Origin: an uncultured Candidatus Melainabacteria bacterium
GTDB lineage: Bacteria; Cyanobacteriota; Vampirovibrionia; Gastranaerophilales; Gastranaerophilaceae
Direction: 5' to 3'
Length of the DNA stretch: 33,831 bases
Assembly (NCBI GenBank): GCA_934693165.1
Contig: CAKUUX010000015.1
Span: 1 to 33,831, forward strand
Every line of letters starts with the position of its first letter. Within the stretch, counting starts at the first letter, position 1. The position numbers were made by a program, and so were the translations under genes. The notes beneath the pieces were generated by a model that saw only the letters and a list, made by a program, of their open reading frames with translations, made no database searches and was not told where the DNA came from. This document shows, piece after piece, positions 21,800 to 30,579 of this stretch.

Positions 21800-23415
21800 T
21801 TTTAGTCGCATTAATAATAACTGTCTTGGGGTTGTATTTTAGAATATTACCTTATGACAATATACAAGGGTTATGGAATGATGAATACGTTGGTTGGTAT
21901 ATCTCTCAACAACCATTGGTGTTGCCTTTTATAAAAGGTATTTTGGCGCAATGTCATATGCCTTTGTATTATATATTTTTAAAAATTTATACATCAATAT
22001 TTGGAAATAGTGATGTCGTTTTAAGGTTGAGTTCTTTTATTACTGGCTTTTTAAGTATTATTGTAATGTTTTTTGTTGGTAATCAAAAAAATAGAATTTT
22101 AGGTTATCTATGTGCTTTATTTACAGCAATAAGTGGTTTTTTGGTTTATTATTCTTATGAGGTTAGACCATATTCATTAATATTTTTATTATCTGCCTTG
22201 TCTTTATTGTACACAATAAAACTTTTAGAAGATGATAATAAAAAAAATCTATCATTGTATATTACCTTTAATATTTTAATTTTGTTAACTCATACTTTAG
22301 GTTTTATTTACGTTTTAACAAATATGTTTATTGTTGCCTATTATCTTAAGGATAAAAATTTAAAATATACGAGAAATATTTTCTTTTCAATTGGGTTATT
22401 GTTTTTATTATTAACGCCCGTTTTTATTAAAATTTTTACAACAGTTTCATTTTCACAATGGTGGGGCGTTTCATCTCTTTCAAAGTTAGCATTTATGTTT
22501 ACAGATATATATTCAAACTATCTTGTAAATTTTATAAATGCTCCTGCAAACTTTTTTAGCGCAATCGGTTGGGGATTTTTTATCCTTGGTATAATTCCAA
22601 CAGTCATTTGTCTTGTAGGGCTAATTAATTCTTTATTTATAGAAAAAGAATATACAAAAAGCTTATTTATAATGGCGCTTGTTCCGACAGCTATTCTAAC
22701 ATTGGTTTCTTTTACTTCAAAATTTGTATTTTTAACAAAATATAATATAGAAGTTTATCCAATTTTAATTTTCTTAGCTCTTTATGGCTTGTTTGCAATA
22801 AATAAAAAATCATTAAAAATTGGGTTTTTAGTGATTTTATTTGTTTTAAATACATCAATGTTGTTTACTAAAAATTTTCAAGAATATTTTTATAAACCCG
22901 AATCAAACAAATTGGTTGCTGATTTATTAAATCATGCTCAACTAAAACCTAATGATGTAATTCTATTTACATATTATCCAAGAGAAAGATTTTCAAAATA
23001 TTTTGATTATTCAGAATATGAAGTTAGGGAAGTTCATAAAGGTAATTTTTTCTATTATTTGACTCCAAATACAACTTATGAACAGGCTGTGATTGATGGT
23101 AAAGAAATTTACAAACCTATTTTTATGTCAAATAAAAATCCTCAATTTAGTTCTGCAATTGAATCAGAATTTTATCAAAACTTGAAAAGTGGTAGAAAAA
23201 TTGCCGTTGTATTTTTGAATTCGGTATCAATGTTGAGTGATGTGCAAATTTATACAATAGCGTCTGACGATAATTTTTACAGTAAAACCCCACAACCTTA
23301 TCTTATTTTTTCATACGTTAAAAATTTCTTGATAAAAAAAATGCACGAGGATTTAAAAATGACTAGATATGAACAAAATGGCAACTGGTCAATGGTTGTA
23401 TTTGAAAAGCCTTAG
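21787..23415 (+). CDS. GT39/PMT-like polytopic membrane glycosyltransferase
   Basis: A 542-aa GT-C-type protein with an N-terminal helix followed by an extracytoplasmic loop containing LWNDEYVGW (29-37; the Asp-Glu catalytic motif of ArnT/PMT-like enzymes) and HMPLYY (57-62), then at least nine further hydrophobic segments and a soluble C-terminal domain (about 375-542). Family members move a sugar from a polyprenyl-phosphate carrier onto lipid, protein or glycan outside the membrane. The divergent GT2 gene could make that donor. The acceptor is unknown. No ribosome site; leaderless start predicted. The stop shares the bases TTAG with the lipoprotein gene stop on the other strand. Confidence 0.85.
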   Translation: MNFTILVALIITVLGLYFRILPYDNIQGLWNDEYVGWYISQQPLVLPFIKGILAQCHMPLYYIFLKIYTSIFGNSDVVLRLSSFITGFLSIIVMFFVGNQKNRILGYLCALFTAISGFLVYYSYEVRPYSLIFLLSALSLLYTIKLLEDDNKKNLSLYITFNILILLTHTLGFIYVLTNMFIVAYYLKDKNLKYTRNIFFSIGLLFLLLTPVFIKIFTTVSFSQWWGVSSLSKLAFMFTDIYSNYLVNFINAPANFFSAIGWGFFILGIIPTVICLVGLINSLFIEKEYTKSLFIMALVPTAILTLVSFTSKFVFLTKYNIEVYPILIFLALYGLFAINKKSLKIGFLVILFVLNTSMLFTKNFQEYFYKPESNKLVADLLNHAQLKPNDVILFTYYPRERFSKYFDYSEYEVREVHKGNFFYYLTPNTTYEQAVIDGKEIYKPIFMSNKNPQFSSAIESEFYQNLKSGRKIAVVFLNSVSMLSDVQIYTIASDDNFYSKTPQPYLIFSYVKNFLIKKMHEDLKMTRYEQNGNWSMVVFEKP

Positions 23416-23816
23416 TTTACTACAAAATATGCGTACGCAAGTGGATGGTGCAAATCTTCCATTTTAAATATTTGCATTAAAAATTTTCCTCGAGAATGGA
23501 TTACAACATAATCTGAATAATAATTCACTTCATCCTTCATAAGTCTGTAATCACCAGACCAATAAGGTTTGTAAAATAGTGTTGCAGTCTTGTCTACAAC
23601 AGTTGAAACCTGTATCCTTATATAAGGTGAAGTCAAATCCTTTTTTGTTGCAAATAAGTAATAAATTCTTTCACCCTGTCTAAAATTTGTTTTAACTTGA
23701 TTAAAATTATCACGAGTGAATGGCTCATCATTAAATATGATGACAGCATTTCTATTCATCATGCAACCAGTAGTTACAAATAATAGCACTAGGATTGTTA
23801 ATAGTATTTTTTTCAT
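23412..23816 (-). CDS. Small predicted lipoprotein
   Basis: A 134-aa protein with a lipoprotein signal: charged MKK, hydrophobic core, and a lipobox-like VTTGC ending at C18. The mature part is beta-rich (IIFNDEPFTRDNFNQVKTNF, then YYLFATKKDL and YWSGDYRLMKDEV) with no motif I can assign. Its start overlaps the stop of the TPR gene by 1 nt (TAATG) without a ribosome site, so it is coupled to that gene; together they look like an envelope-associated pair. Function unknown. Confidence 0.8.
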   Translation of the reverse strand: MKKILLTILVLLFVTTGCMMNRNAVIIFNDEPFTRDNFNQVKTNFRQGERIYYLFATKKDLTSPYIRIQVSTVVDKTATLFYKPYWSGDYRLMKDEVNYYSDYVVIHSRGKFLMQIFKMEDLHHPLAYAYFVVN

Positions 23817-25909
23817 TATTGTATTTTTGCTTCTAATGAACTTATTTTATTTGAAATAGCACGTTTTGTTTTTTCGTCAGTTACTAAATTATAGTATGAC
23901 TTATAGTACTTAATAGCGTTTGCATTGTCACCATCTTTTTCATAACTAAGTGCCATAGCGTAATAAGCGTTTGCGTAATTTGGATTGATAGCAATTACTT
24001 TATTAAAGCTATCTCTACAAAGTCTATAGTTATTCAAAGTTGCATAAGATAGACCTAAATTAAACCACGCATCAGCGTAATTTTTATTCAAAGATGTAGC
24101 TTTTTTATAGTAATCAATTGCGTTATCAATATCATTTTGCATTTTGTACAGATTACCTACTTTAAATGCTGTTGTAGCATCGTTAGCGTTGATTTTTAAC
24201 GCATCAAGATAATTTGCTAAAGCTTCATCAAATCTTGTTTGTTTGTATAAAGTATCGCCCTCTGCAATTAATTCTTTTGCTTTGTCAGAAATTTGACCTG
24301 ATTTATCAGTAATCATCAATGAGTCAATTTTATTATCAATCTTTGCAGGCGTTATTTCGTGAACTTCTGTATTTTCGTTTGCTGTAGAAGCATTTACTTG
24401 ATTATTCACTTGAGTTTCATTGGCTTCAATTGTTTTGTCTGTATCTGTTAATGTTTGTTTAAAGCCTGCATAAGCTGTCTTATATACTTTATTATCTGGA
24501 GCAAGTTCAATTGCTTTTTGATAATATTCATTAGCTCTATCTCTAAAGTTTAAGCTATCATGAGCTTTTGCTAACCCAAAATATGCTTTTGCCGAATTTG
24601 GATCAACTTCTACGGCTTTGTCAAAATATGTTAGAGCGTTCTTAAACTCAGCTCTCAAAAGCATATTGTCACCTTTTATACATAATGCTTCAACTAGATT
24701 ATTACGCAATCTGTCATTTGATTGTTCTGCTAATAAATCGTAGTATAAGCTAATTGCTTGGTCGTATTTTTTCAATGCGTGTAGAACTAGAGCTTTGTTT
24801 GCTAAAGCTTCACGGTTTTCTTCGTTTTCTAAAACGATATCATAATGTTTTAGAGCATTTGTATAATCCCCTTTTGCGTGATATGCTTCAGCAAGTGCTT
24901 TTTCTGATTTCATATCAGATGGATCTTTTTCTAGTACTTTAGTGAAGATATCAATTGCTTCATTATATTTTTTGTTGTTTTTGTACAACATACCCAATTT
25001 TATAGAAGCGTTTATATCTTCTGGATAAGCTTTTAAGTATTGATTGTATTGATTAATAGCGCCATCAATATCCTTCATATCAGCTAAAAGTTGAGCATAG
25101 TTAAATCTCAAACCATGACAATCTGGTTTTAGTTCAAACACTTTATCAAACATTGCTTTCGATTCATTGTATCTTTTTACTTCTTGATAAGAAATAGCCA
25201 AATAGCTCATTGTTGAAACGTTGTCTGGGTTATTTCTTAATGCAAGTTTGAACATGTCAATAGCTGTAGAATATTGTTTTTCTTTGAATAATGCATAACC
25301 GTATGAAGCGTAATCCTTAAATAATGAAGGGTTTTTAGAATATAGCGCTGCAAATTCGTCAATGGCTTTTATGTAGTCATTGTTTCTTAAGTAAGAATTT
25401 GCAAGGTTTTCTCTAGCTTCGTAGTGATCTGGATATGCGCTCAAAAATGATTGATAATTTTCGATAGCTTGAGCGTAATTTCCTTGTAAATATAAAATAT
25501 TTGCAATATTTACGTAATTGTATTTATAGTTTGGAAATAGCTCCATAGCTTGCATATAAGATTTGTAAGCATTGTCAAAATCATTCATGTTTTGAAGAAT
25601 GTTACCAATACTGATATAAATAAAAGCATCATTTGGTCTTAATTTGATAGCTTTTTTATATGCTGCTAAAGCGTTTTGATTATCTCCTAAATCTGTATAT
25701 AATCCTGCAAGTTTTGTGTATAAAATTGCATCATCACCGTTTTCTTTGATTGCTGCATAAATTAATTGAATAGCTTCTTCATATCTATGTTGATATTCAA
25801 GTTGACAAGCATTTTGGTAATGAGCATGTGCTTCGGAAGTCATTTTGGCTTCAGTAGTGCCACCTTGTATAAATAAAATAACTGCAAGTATTGCTATAAA
25901 ACGTTTCAT
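23816..25909 (-). CDS. Large exported TPR-repeat protein
   Basis: A 697-aa protein with a signal peptide (MKRFIAILAVILFIQGGTTEA) and nearly continuous tetratricopeptide repeats: about 13 units in residues 28-480, a Thr/Asn/Glu-rich linker (about 485-535), then about 4 more units and a terminal helix. Repeats follow the W/Y-LG-Y...A...P pattern (KAIKLRPND; KAVEVDPNS; KVIAINPNY). It is likely an extracytoplasmic scaffold. It has a strong AGGGAGAT ribosome site and a promoter, and starts a two-gene unit with the small lipoprotein. The partner complex is not deducible. Confidence 0.92.
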   Translation of the reverse strand: MKRFIAILAVILFIQGGTTEAKMTSEAHAHYQNACQLEYQHRYEEAIQLIYAAIKENGDDAILYTKLAGLYTDLGDNQNALAAYKKAIKLRPNDAFIYISIGNILQNMNDFDNAYKSYMQAMELFPNYKYNYVNIANILYLQGNYAQAIENYQSFLSAYPDHYEARENLANSYLRNNDYIKAIDEFAALYSKNPSLFKDYASYGYALFKEKQYSTAIDMFKLALRNNPDNVSTMSYLAISYQEVKRYNESKAMFDKVFELKPDCHGLRFNYAQLLADMKDIDGAINQYNQYLKAYPEDINASIKLGMLYKNNKKYNEAIDIFTKVLEKDPSDMKSEKALAEAYHAKGDYTNALKHYDIVLENEENREALANKALVLHALKKYDQAISLYYDLLAEQSNDRLRNNLVEALCIKGDNMLLRAEFKNALTYFDKAVEVDPNSAKAYFGLAKAHDSLNFRDRANEYYQKAIELAPDNKVYKTAYAGFKQTLTDTDKTIEANETQVNNQVNASTANENTEVHEITPAKIDNKIDSLMITDKSGQISDKAKELIAEGDTLYKQTRFDEALANYLDALKINANDATTAFKVGNLYKMQNDIDNAIDYYKKATSLNKNYADAWFNLGLSYATLNNYRLCRDSFNKVIAINPNYANAYYAMALSYEKDGDNANAIKYYKSYYNLVTDEKTKRAISNKISSLEAKIQ

Positions 25910-25945
25910 AATATCTCCCTAATTAGTCGATTAATAGCATACCAA

Positions 25946-25975
25946 ATATTATTATTTGTGTAAAATTTTTAGCAA
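25946..25975 (-). promoter_or_regulatory. Promoter of the TPR-lipoprotein operon
   Basis: Minus strand: TTGCTA (25975-25970), 18-nt spacer, TAATAT (25951-25946). It fills the 69-bp gap after nth, so the TPR unit can be transcribed independently of the mla-lpxK-nth operon. Confidence 0.5.
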
Positions 25976-25978
25976 TTC

Positions 25979-26605
25979 TTAACCTATTTTTGATGGACAG
26001 TAAGATGCAATTGGACACTCTGAGCATAAAGGTCTTTGAGGCTTACAAATGTTTTGACCAAAAGTTACTATTAGTGTATTAATGTCTATCCAATATTTTT
26101 TAGGAAGTTTTTCTCTTAGCGCAAATTCTGTTTCTTCTGGAGTTTTTGTATTTACATAACCTAGTCTATTAAAAATTCTATGTACGTGCACATCTACACA
26201 GATTGCAGGTTTGTTAAAACCTTTAGCAAGTACAAGATTTGCTGTTTTTCTACCGACACCATTAAATTTAATAAGTTCTTCAATTTCATCAGGAACTTTT
26301 GACTCATATTTTTCTACAAGTTCTTTTGATAATTGAACAATTTGTTTTGCTTTATTTGCGTAAAATCCTACAGGATAAATGGCTTTTTCTAAATCTTCTG
26401 GTTTTACCTTTGTCATTTCTTCTGGAGTTTTAGCAAGTTCAAGCATTCTTAGTGTTGCAGGGTAAGTTGTTTTGTCATTTGTCCTTAAACTAAGTATGCA
26501 AGCGATTAAAACTAAGTATGGATTTTTAAAGGTCTCCATAAGTTTTACAAATTCACTTTGTTTAAAATCTGCACTTTTTAAAATAGAAACAATTTCATCA
26601 ATCAT
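25979..26605 (-). CDS. nth: Endonuclease III (DNA glycosylase/AP lyase)
   Basis: Base-excision repair enzyme that removes oxidised pyrimidines and cleaves AP sites. In 208 aa it shows the helix-hairpin-helix FNGVGRKTAN with catalytic K120, the Asp in CVDVHVHR (D138), and the [4Fe-4S] loop C187-x6-C194-x2-C197-x5-C203. The damage-recognition segment reads SLRTND instead of the common SAQ(A/C)TD, as in some archaeal and anaerobic-type Nth proteins. It is the last gene of the mla-lpxK unit, overlapping lpxK by 8 bp; the placement is probably transcriptional convenience rather than function. Confidence 0.95.
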   Translation of the reverse strand: MIDEIVSILKSADFKQSEFVKLMETFKNPYLVLIACILSLRTNDKTTYPATLRMLELAKTPEEMTKVKPEDLEKAIYPVGFYANKAKQIVQLSKELVEKYESKVPDEIEELIKFNGVGRKTANLVLAKGFNKPAICVDVHVHRIFNRLGYVNTKTPEETEFALREKLPKKYWIDINTLIVTFGQNICKPQRPLCSECPIASYCPSKIG

Positions 26606-27602
26606 CTAAAAGTTCTCTACAATTCAAGTTTAATCTTAGTTTTAACGCATAAATGTTGTCTAAATCAAAGTCTTTGATTTTTACGGCGTCTTTTTCTGTT
26701 GTAATAATTGGCATTTTTATATTTTCTAATTCTTTTTTTGAATAAGAATGGTGATCATCAAAAACGATTTTATCAATAATATTAAATCTTGGAGTTAAAA
26801 AGTTGAAAAACTGTTCAGGTTGTCCAATAGCGCAAACTGCAGTTGCAGTGACTCCGTTTGCTAAATGAACTCCAGTTTTGATGTTATAAACTTCAGCTGG
26901 TCCTGCATCGCAAATAATGGCGTTTAATTCCTTTGCGAATTCAATTACTCTTTCGTAATTATTTGAACCCTTTGACATAATAACAATTTTATCTGCTCTT
27001 TTTAAGTTTTCAACGCTTTCTCTCAATGGCCCTTGTGGAAGTTGTTTTGCGTTTCCAAAACGTTTTTCGCTATCAATTAATAATATATTTTTATCTCTTT
27101 GAATTTTTCTATGTTGAAAAGCGTCATCAAGAATAATATTTTTTACTCCAAATTTTTCAATGGCGTACTTTGAAGCTTTAACTCTTGAAGAGCAAGTTAT
27201 AACGATAAGTCCTTCTATGTTTTGAGCGTACCAAAAAGGTTCATCTCCTGACATTTTTGCGTCATAAAAAATATTTTCACCATCAGAAATAACATTTACA
27301 TTTTTAGAAGATAATTTTCCACCGTAACCTCTTGAAATTACGGCAGTTTTTTCACCTTTTGATAAGTAATATTTTGCAATTTCAGCAACAACAGGCGTTT
27401 TTCCAACTCCACCAGTTGTTAGGTTGCCTACTGCAACGACATTTGCGTTAACTTTTTCAGCTTTTAAAATATTTTTGTCATACAAAAAATTTCTACAGTT
27501 TGTTATAAAAGAATAGAAAAAAGTCGGTATTGCCAAAATACGGTATAGAGCGTTTTTTTTATCACTATAATGTAATTTTGTAATTTCACTTTTAATATTC
27601 AT
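26598..27602 (-). CDS. lpxK: Tetraacyldisaccharide 4'-kinase (lipid A synthesis)
   Basis: Phosphorylates the 4' position of the lipid A precursor (lipid IV-A formation) at the inner membrane. The 334-aa length is normal. N-terminal membrane-associated segment (RILAIPTFFYSFITNCRNFLY), Walker A GGVGKTP (64-70), ISRGYGG, DDAFQHRKIQRD and the C-terminal TTEKDAVKI are family marks. Its presence implies that the cell makes lipid A. It starts 2 bp after the mlaD stop, without a clear ribosome site, and is co-transcribed with the lipid transport genes. Confidence 0.95.
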   Translation of the reverse strand: MNIKSEITKLHYSDKKNALYRILAIPTFFYSFITNCRNFLYDKNILKAEKVNANVVAVGNLTTGGVGKTPVVAEIAKYYLSKGEKTAVISRGYGGKLSSKNVNVISDGENIFYDAKMSGDEPFWYAQNIEGLIVITCSSRVKASKYAIEKFGVKNIILDDAFQHRKIQRDKNILLIDSEKRFGNAKQLPQGPLRESVENLKRADKIVIMSKGSNNYERVIEFAKELNAIICDAGPAEVYNIKTGVHLANGVTATAVCAIGQPEQFFNFLTPRFNIIDKIVFDDHHSYSKKELENIKMPIITTEKDAVKIKDFDLDNIYALKLRLNLNCRELLDD

Positions 27603-27604
27603 AA

Positions 27605-28963
27605 TTAAAACATCAATCTAAATAATAAAAATCTTTTGTTCAATTTTTCTGAGAATTTTCTCAAGTTTGCAGTTGAAACTGCTACATCTGAAAGTATGCA
27701 AGAAACCTCTTTCTTCTTGTCTGCAGGTAAGCTATTTACAACTTCAAGAGCTGAAGAGATATCGCTCATTGCTTTATTTATGTTTGTAACCGCAGTCGAT
27801 AATTCCTTCTTAACTTTGTCATCTTTAGTCATGTTATTAACATAAGTTGTTATGTCGCTAACATTTGTCATAATAACTGTTAAATCTTCTGCAATAACTT
27901 TTGAGTCAGTTTGTTCTAAAACATTACTCAAATTGTTAGAAAGTCTATTAATAGATGTTGCTGTATCGTATAATACAGGTTTGAATTTTGGATCCCCAAT
28001 AACAGCATTCACATCATTTGTGATTTTATTGAAATCTTTTGTTATTGAATTCATCATTGCCATCATTTGATCTAAATCTTTTTGAGATGCATCAAGAAGT
28101 TTTTCAGCCTTAGCAACAGTTGTTGTAGCTTGAGCTGTCAATTCGTTGATATTTATAACAGATTGTTTTAAGTCTGCAATAACGTCATCTGACAATAAAT
28201 CATTGATTTTTTTGTTAGTTTCTGTCAATGATTCAGCTGCTTTGTATTGCCAATCCATAAAGTCTGAAATTCTCATTGGTTCAATAATTGTGTATAAAGA
28301 ATTTTGTTCTGGATATGGAAGTGGAGAATCATCAAGTGGAGCAATTCTCAACTTTTTAACCTTACCATCATTAACTATGCTACCTTTTAAGAATTCAGGT
28401 AAAATTAATCCTGGAAGGTTTACAATATAATCGATTTTGTATGCGTATTGAGTGTGAATATTTTCTCTAAATTTTAAAGGCAATGTTGAAGTACTCATAA
28501 CTTGAGTATTTTTAACATAACCAACATCATGATATTTTCCATCAAGTTTAATTTGAACTTTATCATCCTTAAATAGTAAAGAACGTTGAATCATAGGAAC
28601 ATAAACGGTTCTTGTTTTTGGTGGAGTAATTTCTAAGAATTGTTCACCGATTAAGCCTGATTGTTGAATAGAAAGACTTGATGCTTTTGGAATTGATACA
28701 CCTTTTTCGGTAATAACAAATCTAAGTTTTACGTAGCTTTTACCATCTTCAACAACTGGAATAATTTCTTCAACTTGACCGACTCTTAAGCCCATCATTT
28801 GAACGCCACTACCAGGGCGCATACCATTAACATCCTTGAATATTACTTCAATTCTGTCTGCATTAGAAAAAGCTCTACCTTGTGCCCAAAAAATTGTTAA
28901 TAATAGCACGACTAAAGCTATAAGTGTTAATATTCCTACTTTAAATGATGATGAAAGGTTCAT
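27605..28963 (-). CDS. mlaD: MCE-domain lipid-transport protein (MlaD-like)
   Basis: A 452-aa protein with an N-terminal membrane anchor (about 8-28) and an MCE domain (about 36-115: DRIEVIFKDVNGMRPGSGVQ, then MGLRVGQVEEI and SGLIGEQFLEI), the lipid-binding module that forms hexamers in the periplasm. After an insertion of uncertain fold (about 115-245) comes a long coiled-coil region (about 245-430). The length is well above E. coli MlaD (about 180 aa) and closer to cyanobacterial or TGD2-like MCE proteins. A GGGGAT ribosome site precedes the ATG. It lies 39 bp after mlaF. Confidence 0.93.
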   Translation of the reverse strand: MNLSSSFKVGILTLIALVVLLLTIFWAQGRAFSNADRIEVIFKDVNGMRPGSGVQMMGLRVGQVEEIIPVVEDGKSYVKLRFVITEKGVSIPKASSLSIQQSGLIGEQFLEITPPKTRTVYVPMIQRSLLFKDDKVQIKLDGKYHDVGYVKNTQVMSTSTLPLKFRENIHTQYAYKIDYIVNLPGLILPEFLKGSIVNDGKVKKLRIAPLDDSPLPYPEQNSLYTIIEPMRISDFMDWQYKAAESLTETNKKINDLLSDDVIADLKQSVININELTAQATTTVAKAEKLLDASQKDLDQMMAMMNSITKDFNKITNDVNAVIGDPKFKPVLYDTATSINRLSNNLSNVLEQTDSKVIAEDLTVIMTNVSDITTYVNNMTKDDKVKKELSTAVTNINKAMSDISSALEVVNSLPADKKKEVSCILSDVAVSTANLRKFSEKLNKRFLLFRLMF

Positions 28964-29002
28964 ATATCCCCAATTCCTTTACTTTATAATATCAAAAAAA
29001 TC

Positions 29003-29722
29003 TTATTCTGCCAACATTTTCATTGGACCTTCCAAAGATGCAGTCACAAACTGTCTTGTATAATCGTTACCTTTTGTTAACATTTCTTCAGGAGTTCCTT
29101 CAAAAACCTTTTTACCTTGATAAATCATAAGAACTCTGTCTGCTGTTCTTTTAATTGTTGACATTTGGTGAGTTACAACGATTGATGAGGCTTTTGTTTC
29201 ATCTTTTAAGCGAACAATGTAATCTTCAATTAGAGTTGACGAAATAGGGTCTAACCCTGCTGTCGGCTCATCAAATAATATTGTCTTTGGCTCTGTAACG
29301 ATTGCTCGTGCAAAGCTTACACGCTTTTGCATACCACCTGATAATTCAGAAGGATATTTATCTTCAATTCCTGCAAGTCCTACAAGTTTAAGTTTTTGTT
29401 TTACGATTGTGTTTAATTCGTCTTTTGTATATTTTTTTCTTAAATCAGGTCTTTCTGTAAGCGCAAATGCAATATTATCAAATACATTCATTGAATCAAA
29501 CAATGCTGAATATTGGAAAACCATTGCAACATCACCTTCTGAAGTTTTAACAGTTCCACTATTTTGAGATAAAAGTCCACAAATAATTTTTAAAATTGTA
29601 CTTTTACCAGAACCACTAAAGCCCACAATGGCAAGAGTTTCTCCGTCTTTTACATCAAACGAAATATCGTTTAAAACTTTTTTATCATCAAATTGTTTTT
29701 CTAAATTTCTAACTTCTATCAT
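29003..29722 (-). CDS. mlaF: ABC transporter ATPase of lipid transport (MlaF-like)
   Basis: A 239-aa ABC ATPase with Walker A GFSGSGKS (34-41), Q-loop VFQYSALFDSMNV, signature LSGGMQKRV, Walker B ILFDEPTAGLD, and switch His in VTHQ. The sequence after the Q-loop (SALFDSMNVFDNIAFAL) is the MlaF/TGD3 type. It energises the MlaE permease for movement of phospholipid between membranes. AAGGTGA is the ribosome site. It follows mlaE by 8 bp. No MlaB (STAS) or MlaC is encoded in the window. Confidence 0.95.
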   Translation of the reverse strand: MIEVRNLEKQFDDKKVLNDISFDVKDGETLAIVGFSGSGKSTILKIICGLLSQNSGTVKTSEGDVAMVFQYSALFDSMNVFDNIAFALTERPDLRKKYTKDELNTIVKQKLKLVGLAGIEDKYPSELSGGMQKRVSFARAIVTEPKTILFDEPTAGLDPISSTLIEDYIVRLKDETKASSIVVTHQMSTIKRTADRVLMIYQGKKVFEGTPEEMLTKGNDYTRQFVTASLEGPMKMLAE

Positions 29723-29730
29723 AATTCACC

Positions 29731-30540
29731 TTAAAAGAAAAAGCACATTGCGTAAATCATATCCCAAATAACGATAGCAACAAAAGACCAGACAACGGCA
29801 CGTGTTGTAGCAATACCAACACCCTTTGCTCCACCTTTAGCGTTATACCCGAATGTACAACTAATTAATGAAATAAAAAATCCATACGTAATAGCTTTTA
29901 AAATATTAACTTTAATATCGTATATATATATACCGTACCAAACCGAATCAAAATAAGCTCTGTAGCTTAATCCTGACGCAAGGTTTGAGGCAAACCCTCC
30001 AGCTAAAACTCCAACTAATGAAGCTAAAACCCAAATAATAGGCATCATCATCATTCCAGACAAAACCCTCGGAACAAACAAATATCTAATAGGATTAACC
30101 TTTAAAACTTTAATTGCATCAATTTGTTCGGAAACTCTCATTGTTGCGACTTCTGAGGCTAGTGATGAACCAATCATAGAGATAATTGCAAACCCTGACA
30201 TAATAATTCCAGCCTCTCTAATAATTAGCATTGTAATTGTCATGCCGACAAAGTTTGTACCACCTTGCTTAACCATTTCGTTTGCAACTTGTGTTGCAAC
30301 GATAATTGAAGTCATACCAACTATAGAAAGGGTTATAGGTAAAGATGTAACACCAAATCTGTAACATTGGTAAATTACCTCTTTCCATTTTATTTTACCT
30401 TTAAACATATAGTAAATTGTAGCAAATGACATTTTTGAGATTTCACCAAGATTTGTAAAAAAATCTTCAATCTGTGTTCTAAACAATTTGAATAATTGAT
30501 ATGTTGCTGTTGTTTTAAATGAAATACTCATGTGTGCCAT
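29731..30540 (-). CDS. mlaE: MlaE-family lipid-transport permease
   Basis: A polytopic inner-membrane permease of 269 aa with family segments GMTSIIVATQVANEMVKQGG, MLIIREAGIIMSGFAIISMI, EVATMRVSEQIDAIKVLKVNP and C-terminal KGGAKGVGIATTRAVV. It partners MlaF and MlaD downstream. I place the start at 30540 rather than the in-frame ATG 15 bp upstream, because that longer version would put a TATAAT -10 box in its first codons: TTGCCA-17-TATAAT-6 nt-ATG leads directly to this start. The shorter form therefore appears to be leaderless. First gene of mlaE-mlaF-mlaD-lpxK-nth. Confidence 0.93.
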   Translation of the reverse strand: MAHMSISFKTTATYQLFKLFRTQIEDFFTNLGEISKMSFATIYYMFKGKIKWKEVIYQCYRFGVTSLPITLSIVGMTSIIVATQVANEMVKQGGTNFVGMTITMLIIREAGIIMSGFAIISMIGSSLASEVATMRVSEQIDAIKVLKVNPIRYLFVPRVLSGMMMMPIIWVLASLVGVLAGGFASNLASGLSYRAYFDSVWYGIYIYDIKVNILKAITYGFFISLISCTFGYNAKGGAKGVGIATTRAVVWSFVAIVIWDMIYAMCFFF

Positions 30541-30546
30541 TGTTTC

Positions 30547-30575
30547 ATTATACATATTTGAAAATTTATTGGCAA
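30547..30575 (-). promoter_or_regulatory. Leaderless promoter of the mla-lpxK-nth operon
   Basis: Minus strand: TTGCCA (30575-30570), 17-nt spacer, consensus TATAAT (30552-30547), then 6 nt to the ATG at 30540. It is the best promoter in the window by consensus, and predicts a transcript starting on the start codon. Confidence 0.72.
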
Positions 30576-30579
30576 ATGA

